A stretch of 52,946 bases of DNA from JAWPMV01 sp038527215 (GTDB lineage: Bacteria; Bacteroidota; Bacteroidia; J057), in contig JBCBGC010000044.1 of the NCBI GenBank assembly GCA_038527215.1, positions 1 to 52,946 of the forward strand, written 5' to 3'. Made by a program: the position numbers and the translations under genes. Positions within the stretch are counted from its first letter, which is position 1; every line of letters begins with the position of its first letter. This document shows positions 42,165 through 51,553 of the stretch, piece after piece. Below the pieces are notes generated by a model, which was given only the letters and a program-made list of their open reading frames with translations, was not told the origin of the DNA and did not search any database.

Positions 42165-45100
42165 ATGTACATTCATATTCGTAACACCATACTTGCTTTG
42201 CTATTGGGTAGTAGCAGCTTATGCCTATTTGCCCAACCTGGCACAGAAGCTGGCAATCCATCTACTTGGTTTGCAGACAAGCTATTCTATCTGACAGATC
42301 GGAACCAGGACGGCTTCCTCGATCCTATGGAATTGGGGAACACAGACCGTTTGATGGAATATTTTCTGGACAAAAAGCAGTATGACCGGGCGGACCTGGA
42401 TCATAATCAGCTCTTAGATAAGGATGAGTTTTCCTATCGCATCGGCAAAGCCCTGGTTTTCCGGCTGGAACAAGATGAAAAGGAACTGGTCCGCCTGGAT
42501 AAAACCTATCCTTATTTTTCCGAAGCCAAACTAAAATACTTCAAGCGCCAGCCAGATCTCACGGCCCAGTTGGCCAATAACCTGGTTTGGATGCGGGCCC
42601 ACCTGGATTTGGCTCAAAAGATTCTGCTGGATAAAGCCTGGTTAAAAGAACATCCCCATATTTTGGTGGCCATGCATCAGAACTTTGTGATGCTCACCGA
42701 GGAGCCAAGCCTGGCCAAAAAACTTTACAAGCATAAAACCTCACAGACCAATCGGTACCCCTTTAGGGATTTCCGAATGGCCCACCAGGAATATCTAGAA
42801 GCCAAACCTGCTGCGGCCTCCGTAGCCAGTCGGCTTGATTTTCCATACATCCCGCCGAAAAGCGTGGTTATAAAAGATGTGAGTGCGCCTACTCCTACCC
42901 CATCTCGCAGTACTGCCAGTCTTTTTTCCGGCGACTCATTGCAAAAAGTTATCACAAAAGAGCGGGCGGCTCACCAAAAAGAGATTGCCAGCCTCAAGGC
43001 CCGGATACGCACCCAGGATTCTCTGCGCACCAAATTACAGCGGGAAATGCCAACCTCAGGAAACTTCCAGGATATGGCAGCCCTACAGAAGGCCTACGAT
43101 CAACTATTGGCGCAGGAACAAGCGCGTCGCATAGAACAACAACTGGCCCGCCTGGTAGAGGATTCTCTTCTGGCCCAGACCATCCGGCAAAAACGCCAGG
43201 TACGTAACCTGAACATTGACCTCAAAAATACCCAGGCCACCCTCGCCAAATTGTCCAATGGCAGTGGGCAGGATAGCCTGCTACAGACCATCGCCCGTTT
43301 GCAAACGGAACAGCGTACCCTAAAAACCGCCTACGATAAAGCCAGCATGCAGCTCAGCAGCCTGCAGTTGACCGCTCAGTCTAATCGGCAGCAGGGAGCG
43401 GGATTCGATAGCCTGAAAAAAATCATGACCAGCCTGGAGAGTCGCTACGAGCAGCGTATTGCCGATTTGAAGCAGGATGTCAGGCAGGCGGAAAATGAGC
43501 ACGAGCAGACTCGCCAGGCCCTCAAAAAAACCAGACTGCAGCTCACTTCAAATATTGGAGACCGGGAAATGCGCGATAGCCTGGCCCGTCGTCTGGCGGA
43601 GATGGAAGCAAAATATGAGCAGAAACTTAATTCCCTTAACCAAGAATATCGTCTCCTGTCAAAGGCCAATGAAGAAAGCCAGAAGGCCTTGATTCAGGCC
43701 CATAAACAAATTGCAGAACTCAACCAGAAACCCGATAACCACGATGAGTTGGAACGGGAACTGGCTGAGCAAAAAGCCAAGTACCAGCAAGATATTGATG
43801 CACTGGCTGAACAAAACCGCAAACTCCGACAATACCGGGAAGAAGCTCAGGCTGAGCTATTGGCTGCCCAACAGGAGATTGCCTATGGAGCAGGCAGTAG
43901 CAACCTGGTAGATAGCCTGATCAAGCGCATCAATGTATTGGATGCCAGCTATCGCCAAGCCCTGGTTCAAAGAGAACAGTTTGCTCAGAAGAACAAGGCT
44001 ATGAACGCCAAGGGGCAAGCGCTGTCCAGGCAATTGAAAACCCTGAAGGCGGAGCAAGCCACCTGGTTGACTGAAAAGCAAAACTGGGTAAAAAGAGAAG
44101 AAAGCCTGGGACGAGAAATGGATCAGATGCGAACCGATATCGCGGCACTGAGTCGGCAGCAGGAAAAGCAAACAGGCGCTGCGGATGAAGAAAAAATTCG
44201 CCTTTCAAGACAAGTGGATTTTCTCCTGGCTGAAAACCAGAAGTTAGGTCAGTCCCATGATGCGCTGGTCCAGTCGCGTCAAGCCCTCGCAGATTCCCTC
44301 AGCCAGGTTTATGCCATGCAGTCAAGCATGAAAAACCAGGTTGCTGATGTGGAGTCCTCCTATAAGCAAAGCCTGGCGGCCAAAGATTGGCAAGTGGAGA
44401 AAGCCAGAAAGGAGATGAATCGCCGCCAACTCGCCTGGCACCAGCAAAGAGATTCTCTTACCCGGGTGATCGAAGACCTGGCGACCATTGCTGCAGAGGC
44501 TAAGGAAAGTCATGACGCGGTCATGAGTGCTGCCGCTGTGGCTGGCCCGGTAAGTAAGGAAAATGTCAATACCTCCTGGCGCAAGGATCAGAAGACCATG
44601 AATATGCGTCTGGAAGAGCTGACCTATGAAAATGAAAAATTGCGGGAACATCTGGAATGGACCTTGAACGTGGCGGGAGAAAAAGAAGAGATTCTGGAAA
44701 AAAGGCTCATGGCCACGCTAAAAGAAAATGATCAACTTCGTAATAAAAATGATCGGCTGAAGCGGAAGGTGCACTATAAAGATGCTGCCCCCATCCAAAA
44801 TGTCGAGCAGATGTTGACCCGTCTGGAACAAGCCAATGCGGAGATTGTGCATCTGGAGCAGGCCAATAAAGGTTTATTCGACCAGTTGCAGGCCAGTGAG
44901 CAGTATCTGCAGGGACAGCTCCAGGAGAATCAGCATTTGAAGCGAAAGTTGAAGCGAAAAGTATCTCAGGTATCCGCCGAGCGCACCGAAAAAGAGGGCG
45001 TACAGAAAACCCTGAGCAGCTACGAGCGGAATAATTGGGAAGATTCTCTGTCTGCTTACCGTTTGCAGATTCGGGATATCAAGCGCAAGTATGCCAGTCA

Positions 45101-45440
45101 GGACGATCGCTTCCGGGTGGCGATTACGCAGGCTTCTCTCACTATTGACTCCTTGGAACACCACATCGCTGTCCTGGAGGGAGATATTCAGATGCGCTCC
45201 CAAATGAATACCCTGGACGTGCGGAGAATTCGCCAGTTAGAGGACAAAGAGAAGTCTTTAGAGCGGCTTCAGGTCTCTTTGCTAGAGCAAATAAAATTGA
45301 TGAACCAGCGCCAGGAAATGCTCAAAAAGAGAAAGCAGGAACTGGATAAGCAGGAGGAAAAATATCAAATCTTGAAAGAATGGGAGAAAGCCCTGCATTT
45401 GAAAGAAGCCCGCCTGAATGTCCGAACAGATAAAGAATAG
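42165..45440 (+). CDS. Exported EF-hand and long coiled-coil protein
   Basis: The 1091 aa product has a signal peptide ending LFAQ (residue 24). A canonical EF-hand pair follows: loop 1 is residues 45-56 (D45, N47, D49, G50, D53, E56) and loop 2 is residues 77-88 (D77, D79, N81, D85, E88). A helical region (about 90-215) and a short Pro/Ser/Thr linker (about 225-245) lead into roughly 800 residues of almost unbroken Gln/Glu/Lys/Leu coiled coil that reaches the C-terminus. No second membrane segment, no sorting domain and no lipobox are seen, so it should be a soluble periplasmic (or secreted) rod of considerable length. I know no named family with this layout. It stands alone, bounded by its own promoter match and a bidirectional terminator. 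Confidence 0.85.
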   Translation: MYIHIRNTILALLLGSSSLCLFAQPGTEAGNPSTWFADKLFYLTDRNQDGFLDPMELGNTDRLMEYFLDKKQYDRADLDHNQLLDKDEFSYRIGKALVFRLEQDEKELVRLDKTYPYFSEAKLKYFKRQPDLTAQLANNLVWMRAHLDLAQKILLDKAWLKEHPHILVAMHQNFVMLTEEPSLAKKLYKHKTSQTNRYPFRDFRMAHQEYLEAKPAAASVASRLDFPYIPPKSVVIKDVSAPTPTPSRSTASLFSGDSLQKVITKERAAHQKEIASLKARIRTQDSLRTKLQREMPTSGNFQDMAALQKAYDQLLAQEQARRIEQQLARLVEDSLLAQTIRQKRQVRNLNIDLKNTQATLAKLSNGSGQDSLLQTIARLQTEQRTLKTAYDKASMQLSSLQLTAQSNRQQGAGFDSLKKIMTSLESRYEQRIADLKQDVRQAENEHEQTRQALKKTRLQLTSNIGDREMRDSLARRLAEMEAKYEQKLNSLNQEYRLLSKANEESQKALIQAHKQIAELNQKPDNHDELERELAEQKAKYQQDIDALAEQNRKLRQYREEAQAELLAAQQEIAYGAGSSNLVDSLIKRINVLDASYRQALVQREQFAQKNKAMNAKGQALSRQLKTLKAEQATWLTEKQNWVKREESLGREMDQMRTDIAALSRQQEKQTGAADEEKIRLSRQVDFLLAENQKLGQSHDALVQSRQALADSLSQVYAMQSSMKNQVADVESSYKQSLAAKDWQVEKARKEMNRRQLAWHQQRDSLTRVIEDLATIAAEAKESHDAVMSAAAVAGPVSKENVNTSWRKDQKTMNMRLEELTYENEKLREHLEWTLNVAGEKEEILEKRLMATLKENDQLRNKNDRLKRKVHYKDAAPIQNVEQMLTRLEQANAEIVHLEQANKGLFDQLQASEQYLQGQLQENQHLKRKLKRKVSQVSAERTEKEGVQKTLSSYERNNWEDSLSAYRLQIRDIKRKYASQDDRFRVAITQASLTIDSLEHHIAVLEGDIQMRSQMNTLDVRRIRQLEDKEKSLERLQVSLLEQIKLMNQRQEMLKKRKQELDKQEEKYQILKEWEKALHLKEARLNVRTDKE

Positions 45441-45458
45441 CGGAAAATACAGCTTACT

Positions 45459-45494
45459 AAAAAAGCGGCCCGGACTCGTCCGGGCCGCTTTTTT
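45459..45494. terminator. Bidirectional terminator between the EF-hand gene and aroE
   Basis: A perfect stem, AAAAAAGCGGCCCGGAC / GTCCGGGCCGCTTTTTT, closes a 2-base TC loop, with A and T tracts on either side. It serves the plus-strand EF-hand gene and the minus-strand aroE, which converge here. Confidence 0.93.
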
Positions 45495-45510
45495 ATACCT
45501 AACATCCTGC

Positions 45511-46257
45511 TCACATGGGCTGTTGCCAGATCTCCCAGGCTTTCTCGGCTTGCCCGATCAACATGGGCATCCCGTTGAGGGTACGCGCCCCCCGACTTGC
45601 CGCCAGTTCCATAAAGCGGGTGGTTTCCGGATTGTAGATCAGATCTACCACCCGGTGATGGGGTTGAAGTTGATCATAGGGAAAATCCGGTGCCTGCTCA
45701 ACCTGGGGATACATACCCAATGGCGTGGTATTGATGATCAACGGATAGGCTTCCACCGACTCTTGCTTAAGGGCTTCATAGGAGGCTTCTCCCGGCTGCT
45801 GAGGATTCCTGGAGATGGATAGCTGTTCGCTGATCCCTAACTGATCCAGGACGTATTTCACGGCCTGAGCGGCCCCTCCTGTGCCCAGAATGATGGCCTT
45901 GTCCGGCCTTTCCTCCTGCAAGAAATCCTCCAGTGACTCCTGGAAACCAAAGATGTCAGTATTGTAGCCGACCTTTTTTCCGGATTGGGTCAGCAGGATG
46001 GTATTCACCGCTCCTACCGCCGCGGCTTCTGGCGAAAGTTCATCCAGAAAAGGAGGAACCTCTTTTTTGTAGGGAATGGTGACATTCAGGCCCCGTAAGC
46101 CAGGCGTCTCCTGCATCAGGGCCGGTAGTTCAGCAATGCTGGCCAGCTCAAATAATTCGTAATGAGCATCCAGTCCTTCCCGGGCAAACTTTTCATTGAA
46201 ATACCGTTTGGAGAAGCTATGTCCCAGCTTTTTTCCGATCAATCCAAATTGCTGCAT
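45511..46257 (-). CDS. aroE: Shikimate dehydrogenase
   Basis: AroE reduces 3-dehydroshikimate to shikimate with NADPH in the shikimate pathway. The 248 aa product shows the substrate-binding start FGLIGKKLGHSFSKRYF, the catalytic Lys region NVTIPYKKEVPPFLDEL, AVGAVNTI and NTDIFGFQESL with the conserved Asp. The nucleotide-binding loop is ILGTGGAAQAVKYVLDQ, and INTTPLGMYP and LIYNPETTRFM follow. The ATG at 46257 is chosen because the product then begins at the first strand (MQQFGLIG); the frame extends to 46272. It lies downstream of porV, but a terminator stands between, with its T tract ending about 13 bases before this start. Confidence 0.95.
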   Translation of the reverse strand: MQQFGLIGKKLGHSFSKRYFNEKFAREGLDAHYELFELASIAELPALMQETPGLRGLNVTIPYKKEVPPFLDELSPEAAAVGAVNTILLTQSGKKVGYNTDIFGFQESLEDFLQEERPDKAIILGTGGAAQAVKYVLDQLGISEQLSISRNPQQPGEASYEALKQESVEAYPLIINTTPLGMYPQVEQAPDFPYDQLQPHHRVVDLIYNPETTRFMELAASRGARTLNGMPMLIGQAEKAWEIWQQPM

Positions 46258-46270
46258 GAAAAAATAAGGC

Positions 46271-46300
46271 AAAAAGAAAAGGACCTGTTAGCTCAGGCCC
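46271..46300 (-). terminator. Rho-independent terminator downstream of porV
   Basis: On the minus strand GGGCCTG pairs with CAGGTCC (one G-U pair) around AGCTAA and is followed by TTTTCTTTTT. A second perfect stem, CATGTC-GTGA-GACATG on the plus strand, precedes it at 46306-46321. Confidence 0.8.
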
Positions 46301-46344
46301 TCCCCCATGTCGTGAGACATGTATCCAAGTAGTTGCACGGAATT

Positions 46345-47493
46345 CTATTCGCTTCCTGCAGATTCAAAGTCGTAAGTGAGGGTGAATCGCAGGGTGTTCT
46401 GCAATGGATGACTCTGTACCAGCGGTGCCAGGTAGGCAAAGTGCAATCCAAATACATTATATCTGATACCAGCTCCTACGGTCAGGAACTTACGGTTACC
46501 CTTTTCAGCATCTTCGTAGAAAAAGCCTACGCGTGCAGCAAAGAGATCACGATACCAGTATTCAAGTCCGGTGGCGATGTTGATTTCAGCGAGTTCTTCG
46601 CTAATGCCGCCCGGGGCGTCACCAAAGCTACCAAAAATTCCTGACAAAAGCGCCTGCTCCGTACGACCTCCAGTCGAAGGAACCAGCAATTTGTTGAAAT
46701 CATTGGTGAAAGTGATGCTGTTATAATCGTCGACGAAGAATTTGAACGCATACCCTATTCTCATGTTGACAGGGATAAAATCCTTCTGTACGGTAGTGGC
46801 TGTGTAGGATACTTTCGGTCCCAGGTTGGAAATGTGGAGACCAGAAGAAAATCTTACAGGCAGCGGTCCGCTACCTCCGTTGATTTTGAAATCTTTTTTG
46901 TAAAAGAAAGAGATATCACCAGCCGCAGAATTTACCGGCTGCGCATCTCCAGGCAACACCCCATTAGAAGCCAGACGGCTGTAGATGTAGCGCAGAGAGA
47001 TCGCGGCAGAAAGCTGCTCAGAGACTTTTAGTGCGTAAGCCACGTCAAAGGCGAATTCGCTAGGCTTGTCGCTTCCGATAGGCGTTCCCAGTCCATCGGT
47101 AAAGTCAATTTGTCCAAGTGAAAAATATCTTAGAGAAGCTCCTACCACTCCGGCATTGCCAGTGTTGTAGTACCCAGAAAGATACATGAGGTTGATGTCA
47201 GGAATACCCAGGGCACGCAGCCAGGGAGAGTATGACATACTAAAGCCCATTCGGTTGTCGAAAAAGGCGAGAGCGGAAGGGTTCCAGTGCAATGCGTTTG
47301 CATCGTCTGCAATGGCCACACCAGCTTCACCGATCCCACCACTCCTTGAGTCAGGAGCTACCATGAGGAAAGGTACAGCGGTAGTGATAGTTTTTGTGCC
47401 TTGCTGCCCGGTAGTAGTGCCTTGGGCCTGCAATTGATTGGCTACCATGCCTACAATGGCAAAGCAAGCGATAGTCAGAAAAAACTTCTTCAT
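46345..47493 (-). CDS. porV: Type IX secretion system outer-membrane protein PorV
   Basis: PorV (LptO) is the outer-membrane barrel that shuttles T9SS cargo to the PorU sortase complex. The 382 aa product has a signal peptide ending LQAQ (residue 24) and the PorV-typical start AVPFLMVAPDSRSGGIGEAGV followed by DDANALHWNPSALAF. Later segments are FSMSYSPWLRALGIPDINLM, DVAYALKVSEQLSAAISLRY and FSSGLHISNLGPKVSYT, and it ends LRFTLTYDFE in FadL-like barrel style. It lies 307 bases downstream of porU on the same strand, an arrangement frequent in Bacteroidota. Its own promoter match and terminator suggest it can be transcribed separately. Confidence 0.95.
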   Translation of the reverse strand: MKKFFLTIACFAIVGMVANQLQAQGTTTGQQGTKTITTAVPFLMVAPDSRSGGIGEAGVAIADDANALHWNPSALAFFDNRMGFSMSYSPWLRALGIPDINLMYLSGYYNTGNAGVVGASLRYFSLGQIDFTDGLGTPIGSDKPSEFAFDVAYALKVSEQLSAAISLRYIYSRLASNGVLPGDAQPVNSAAGDISFFYKKDFKINGGSGPLPVRFSSGLHISNLGPKVSYTATTVQKDFIPVNMRIGYAFKFFVDDYNSITFTNDFNKLLVPSTGGRTEQALLSGIFGSFGDAPGGISEELAEINIATGLEYWYRDLFAARVGFFYEDAEKGNRKFLTVGAGIRYNVFGLHFAYLAPLVQSHPLQNTLRFTLTYDFESAGSE

Positions 47494-47800
47494 ATGAGTG
47501 CTACCTTGTTGAAAATTTTGATGTACAATAGTGTAGCATTACTTCATAGGCAGGTATTTTACCAGGCGAATATTTTCGTAAAAGTAAGAATAAGATGCTT
47601 CTCTTGGAGGGAGAAAACCAGAAAAACCTTACTTTTTATCTTTCCGCAAATATAAACGTTTTATTGAACAATTCTCTTTTTCAAGCACAGGCGTTTTCCG
47701 CAAAATTCCCTTTAATCAACTGAACGCGGTCTTCAGTCTTCAGTTTTTTCTCTCTATTAACGTTGATTTTCAGCGAAAAGCGGCCCCGTGCTAAGGAGAC
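47494..47800. other. 307-base spacer between porU and porV
   Basis: No gene is visible. The stretch is AT-rich with T-rich runs. It contains a TAnnTTTG match on the minus strand (47647-47654), a near match (TACTTTTA) closer to porV, and a tandem TCTTCAG pair near 47725-47740. No convincing terminator for porU is seen, so porU read-through into porV remains possible. Confidence 0.5.
47647..47654 (-). promoter_or_regulatory. Bacteroidota -7 element (TATATTTG) before porV
   Basis: On the minus strand TATATTTG fits TAnnTTTG exactly and lies about 154 bases upstream of the porV ATG. A TTG lies upstream with 14 bases between it and the element, shorter than the usual spacing, so support is partial. 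Confidence 0.4.
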
Positions 47801-50800
47801 TTATTTCAGCACCACCATTTTTTTACTGACTACTTTTTCTTGTCCGGTAGCTGGATGCCGCAGGCTTACCCGATACACATATATCCCTTGGGTAATGTCC
47901 CGACCATGGTCTGTCTTGCCATCCCAACTGAGCGCCTGATAGTTATTGCCCGTGGCGGTGAAATCAGAACTTAAGGTATGAACCAACTGCCCACTTAGGG
48001 TATAGATGTTGATTTCCAGCTCCAGGTCCTCGCCATATTGATTGTGGCCTACCATGAAGCGGGTTCCTTCGGTGAAGGGATTGGGATAGTTGAGTACCTC
48101 ACCCAACGCCAGAACCGCATTGTCAGACACAATGAATTCCGTAGAAGCTTCTGAAGCATTATTGGCCACATCCCATACCCGGATGCTCAGGGTATGGCGT
48201 CCTACTTCCAGGTCGCGCAGGCGGTACTGGACCGTACCTTCCCGGTAATCATCTTTTTTGGCGGTATAATATTGATTCAGAATGATCACATTGGCGTTGT
48301 CATCATCCAGGGTTCCGCTGATTTCGTGTCCGATGCCACTGCCTACTGTATTGATCCCGTTTTCATCTCTGACGATGGCATAAAGGAAAGGATTGGGGTC
48401 TGTAATGCCCCCGCTCACCCAACTGGTGTCATTGATAAAAAGTTTCACCTCTGGCCCTTCGTCATCTGGAACTGCATTAGGATCCGTTCCCCCAACATAT
48501 AGGTTGGAGACACACCCGGAACCATCAATGGTATCATTATGGAAATATAGGCTGACTTTTCCTTCTCCATCTTCATAAGAAACATCAATCGGCACAATGA
48601 ACTCGAAGTCAAATGCACCATCCTGAACGGAGGAAAGTCCGTTGAAAATGCGGTTCTTTTGCCAGAAAAAGGAAAAATTGGACAGACGAGTGGTAAATCG
48701 ACTTGGCTTATCAAAGACCGTAATATCCATGTCTCCCAGATAAGTATCCTGTGGGGTACCAAATTCGTCGGTGATGGTACCACTGACGGTCACCTTAGAG
48801 AGGGAGGCCAGGCTGTCTATCTGCCCGGCAGAAACTTCCCGGCCATTGATATGCGTAATCTGAGCCCGTAGCTTGGGATAGTTAAGGATCAAGCCGGGAT
48901 CTCCCAGAAGGGTAAAGTTTCGCGAATTGATGTTCGCGAGAGAGCCTCTTTGGAAAGTTTTGTTTTTGGTCCGCATCATGATTTCTCCCAAAGTGGGCAT
49001 GCGGCCCTTATCCTCATCGAAAGTGAAAACGTTTTCGTAAAAATGCTTGTTCAGCAAAGCGTTGGGGGAAGAATATACCAGACGGACCGTAGTAAAGAGC
49101 GCAATGGCCCCAATTCCTGATTCCATGGTCATGATTTCAGCTCCCGTACGAAACTCAGGCTCGTCAAAGCGTCCGAATTCACAGGTAGCGGTGACTACGG
49201 CAGGATTCCGGTTGACATTTTTCATTTTCAAAATGTCCGTGTTTTCCAAAATCCTTGAGTTGGACCACGCTTGTTCCCCTCCGTGGCCGGTATAGTTTAC
49301 AATCAGACTACCTTCGTCCAGCGCATCCAGTAAAGCCTGACGACCATCAGGAAATCGGGTTACCCCGGCAGTGGTCACCATTTCGTAATTGTCCATGTAA
49401 ATCTTATCAATATTTACACAAGGATTTGCCGCGACGATTTGATTGGTATAGCTGTCAGCTTGTCGTACGTGGGTACTCCCCTCCCCTTCCTTATGGTCAG
49501 CTACCAGCACCACTCGATTTCTCCATGCCCCGGCGTTCTCGCGTTCCGGGTCCGTAACATAGTTGACAATTTTATCAACGATCTGATTGGCTTGTTCCAG
49601 GTTTTCAATGGGCAGACGGCCTATAGGGATGTCTATGGTATTGACCTGCAGGCTTACGTCTCCATCTACCCCTGAAGATTCTCCCCAAAAGCCTTCGGTA
49701 TCTTCCATGATGCCAAAGAAATCATCAGAAGTGTAGGAAGCGGTGGGATCCCAGGAGTTGCGACTTTGATAAGTGGGAATGAAATTTTCCTCTGGCCCAA
49801 GGGCCACATTGATATGCTTGTAGATATAAGATCCGTCTCCAAAAAGGTTGACAAAACCTGGCGACACGCCACTGGAGCGAACCCAGAACATACGAATGAA
49901 GTCCCGGATAGCAGCTACGTCAGCCCGCCCGCTGCTGAATTCATGAAAAATCTGTTCGGGGGTAACCACGGCTGTACTCCGGTCATACACTTCCTGGTGG
50001 AAGATGGCCAAGCGGTCAGCGGCTTCTTTCCAATCTGGATGGGTGATAATGATGTAATCCACCAAAGGGAGGGCATGCAGATTTTGGTTGGCCACCTTCT
50101 GCATATAAGTTGGCTGCTTGCCAGCACTTTCAAAGGCTATAAATCGCTTAATCCCTTCTGCGGGTACATTGAAGTCCAGGGTATTTCCGAGTTGGGTGAA
50201 GAGAATATCCCTGGGGGCCAGTGGATCACTGATGTCCCAGATGTTTAAGCCATTGGGCACAGAAGTCAGGTTGATGTGGGCAATCGAACCCGCGCCAATC
50301 TGCTTATCCGTCAGGTTAAAAAACCAATCTCCATTTCCTGGATAGCGGGTACCCTGATCATAGGTGATCTCAATCCAGTCCAGCCATCCCACAGAAAGCG
50401 AGGAGCCATTTTTGTCATAAGAAAAATTAATGATCAGGGAGTCCTGTCCATCTACCGCACTCCCCCCCAAATTGGCGGTTGCGCTCTTGGACCAATAGTG
50501 AATGGCTTCTGTATTGCCGATGGTTGTTCCCGGAATGACGACCGTAGCCATAGACAGCCCATTGTTATCAATGAGAAAGCGGGTCGTTTGATCTGAACGG
50601 GCAGCCAATCGTGTCCGAAAATTGATGATGCCAGTCCCGGAAGCATCGGGCATGTAAAAGCCAAAGCTACGATTGCTGTTCAGGTCAAAATTTTCTCCGA
50701 GCCAGTGGCGCCCACTTTTGATCGGGTTTTCACGATCTATCTGATGAAAATGGGTTCCCTGGAAAGTGGTGGCATCAAAAGTAGAAGTAGGGGCAGAAGC

Positions 50801-51271
50801 CAAGGCGGAAATGCGTTTGCCATTGGCCTGGCCTACATTGACATAATAATAACTCGTATCAGCATACACATTGTAACGGTGCTGAAAACGCTCACTTTCT
50901 GCATTATAATCCCAGACATGCGGACCCTGAGCATAAAATACAACGTAGTCGGTTTCATCGAAGCTACCATCTGCTTCCCCGGATACCCAAATGGGATTTT
51001 CTACGAGGTCATCCGGCCGTTCGATATTATTGGCCTGGGGTAATTGGCCCCCACCATTGCCAAAGATTCTGATCTGCCGGGGATCCAGACTGCCTGGAGT
51101 TAGGCCCATCGAACGGAAAAAATCAGCATCTAATCGGTGCATACCACTTTCCGTGATGGCAATTTGATACCAATCCCCACTCTTTAGGACAGATTCGCTG
51201 GCGTAAGTCTGGGCTTGTGTGTAGGTCGCACCCCAACCCAGCAGGAAGATGAAAGCAAAAAGTTTTCGCAT
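47801..51271 (-). CDS. porU: Type IX secretion system sortase PorU
   Basis: PorU is the cell-surface C25-family (gingipain-like) peptidase that removes the sorting domain from T9SS cargo and attaches the mature protein. The 1156 aa product has a signal peptide ending TQAQ (residue 21) and an N-terminal beta region with LDPRQIRIFGNGGGQLP. In the caspase-like C25 domain the catalytic pair is H663 in NYTGHGGEQAW and C697 in VTATCEFGRFDEP. A beta-rich region follows, and the C-terminal domain (about 1065-1156) is of the FlgD/T9SS type (LNYPNPFTEGTRF ... GIYVYRVSLRH ... KKMVVLK). Length and motif order fit the family. It precedes porV on the same strand. Confidence 0.95.
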   Translation of the reverse strand: MRKLFAFIFLLGWGATYTQAQTYASESVLKSGDWYQIAITESGMHRLDADFFRSMGLTPGSLDPRQIRIFGNGGGQLPQANNIERPDDLVENPIWVSGEADGSFDETDYVVFYAQGPHVWDYNAESERFQHRYNVYADTSYYYVNVGQANGKRISALASAPTSTFDATTFQGTHFHQIDRENPIKSGRHWLGENFDLNSNRSFGFYMPDASGTGIINFRTRLAARSDQTTRFLIDNNGLSMATVVIPGTTIGNTEAIHYWSKSATANLGGSAVDGQDSLIINFSYDKNGSSLSVGWLDWIEITYDQGTRYPGNGDWFFNLTDKQIGAGSIAHINLTSVPNGLNIWDISDPLAPRDILFTQLGNTLDFNVPAEGIKRFIAFESAGKQPTYMQKVANQNLHALPLVDYIIITHPDWKEAADRLAIFHQEVYDRSTAVVTPEQIFHEFSSGRADVAAIRDFIRMFWVRSSGVSPGFVNLFGDGSYIYKHINVALGPEENFIPTYQSRNSWDPTASYTSDDFFGIMEDTEGFWGESSGVDGDVSLQVNTIDIPIGRLPIENLEQANQIVDKIVNYVTDPERENAGAWRNRVVLVADHKEGEGSTHVRQADSYTNQIVAANPCVNIDKIYMDNYEMVTTAGVTRFPDGRQALLDALDEGSLIVNYTGHGGEQAWSNSRILENTDILKMKNVNRNPAVVTATCEFGRFDEPEFRTGAEIMTMESGIGAIALFTTVRLVYSSPNALLNKHFYENVFTFDEDKGRMPTLGEIMMRTKNKTFQRGSLANINSRNFTLLGDPGLILNYPKLRAQITHINGREVSAGQIDSLASLSKVTVSGTITDEFGTPQDTYLGDMDITVFDKPSRFTTRLSNFSFFWQKNRIFNGLSSVQDGAFDFEFIVPIDVSYEDGEGKVSLYFHNDTIDGSGCVSNLYVGGTDPNAVPDDEGPEVKLFINDTSWVSGGITDPNPFLYAIVRDENGINTVGSGIGHEISGTLDDDNANVIILNQYYTAKKDDYREGTVQYRLRDLEVGRHTLSIRVWDVANNASEASTEFIVSDNAVLALGEVLNYPNPFTEGTRFMVGHNQYGEDLELEINIYTLSGQLVHTLSSDFTATGNNYQALSWDGKTDHGRDITQGIYVYRVSLRHPATGQEKVVSKKMVVLK

Positions 51272-51433
51272 GGAGGCTTCGTTTTAGATACCAACTAAAT
51301 AACGAAAAAAAAGTCTTGGGCTCAGGGTAAAAAAATCACCTAATTCCCAAAGTTCATGTAAGCCGGTAGACATTTCCCCACATTTTCGATCCCCTACAGG
51401 CGCATTTTTCCATTCTTCCCCTCTTTGCAAGCA

Positions 51434-51461
51434 GGATTTCGAATTAAGCCTCGCGAAATCC
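51434..51461. other. Inverted repeat in the porU / 51554 divergent spacer
   Basis: GGATTTCG (51434-51441) and CGAAATCC (51454-51461) are perfect 8-base arms with a 12-base spacer, about 93 bases before the plus-strand gene at 51554 and 163 bases before porU. It could be an operator shared by the divergent genes; nothing else supports that. Confidence 0.35.
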
Positions 51462-51553
51462 ATGTTTTAAATATTCCGAAAACACGTATGAAAACTACGC
51501 TGCCCCCCCTACCTTGAGGGCATATTGTTCTGTTGCAATTAAACCTTGTTCTT

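Noticed and set aside
45459..45494. Possible IS end or attachment site because of the long perfect inverted repeat
   Set aside because: A and T tracts on both sides and placement between converging genes make it a plain bidirectional terminator; no transposase or direct repeats are nearby.
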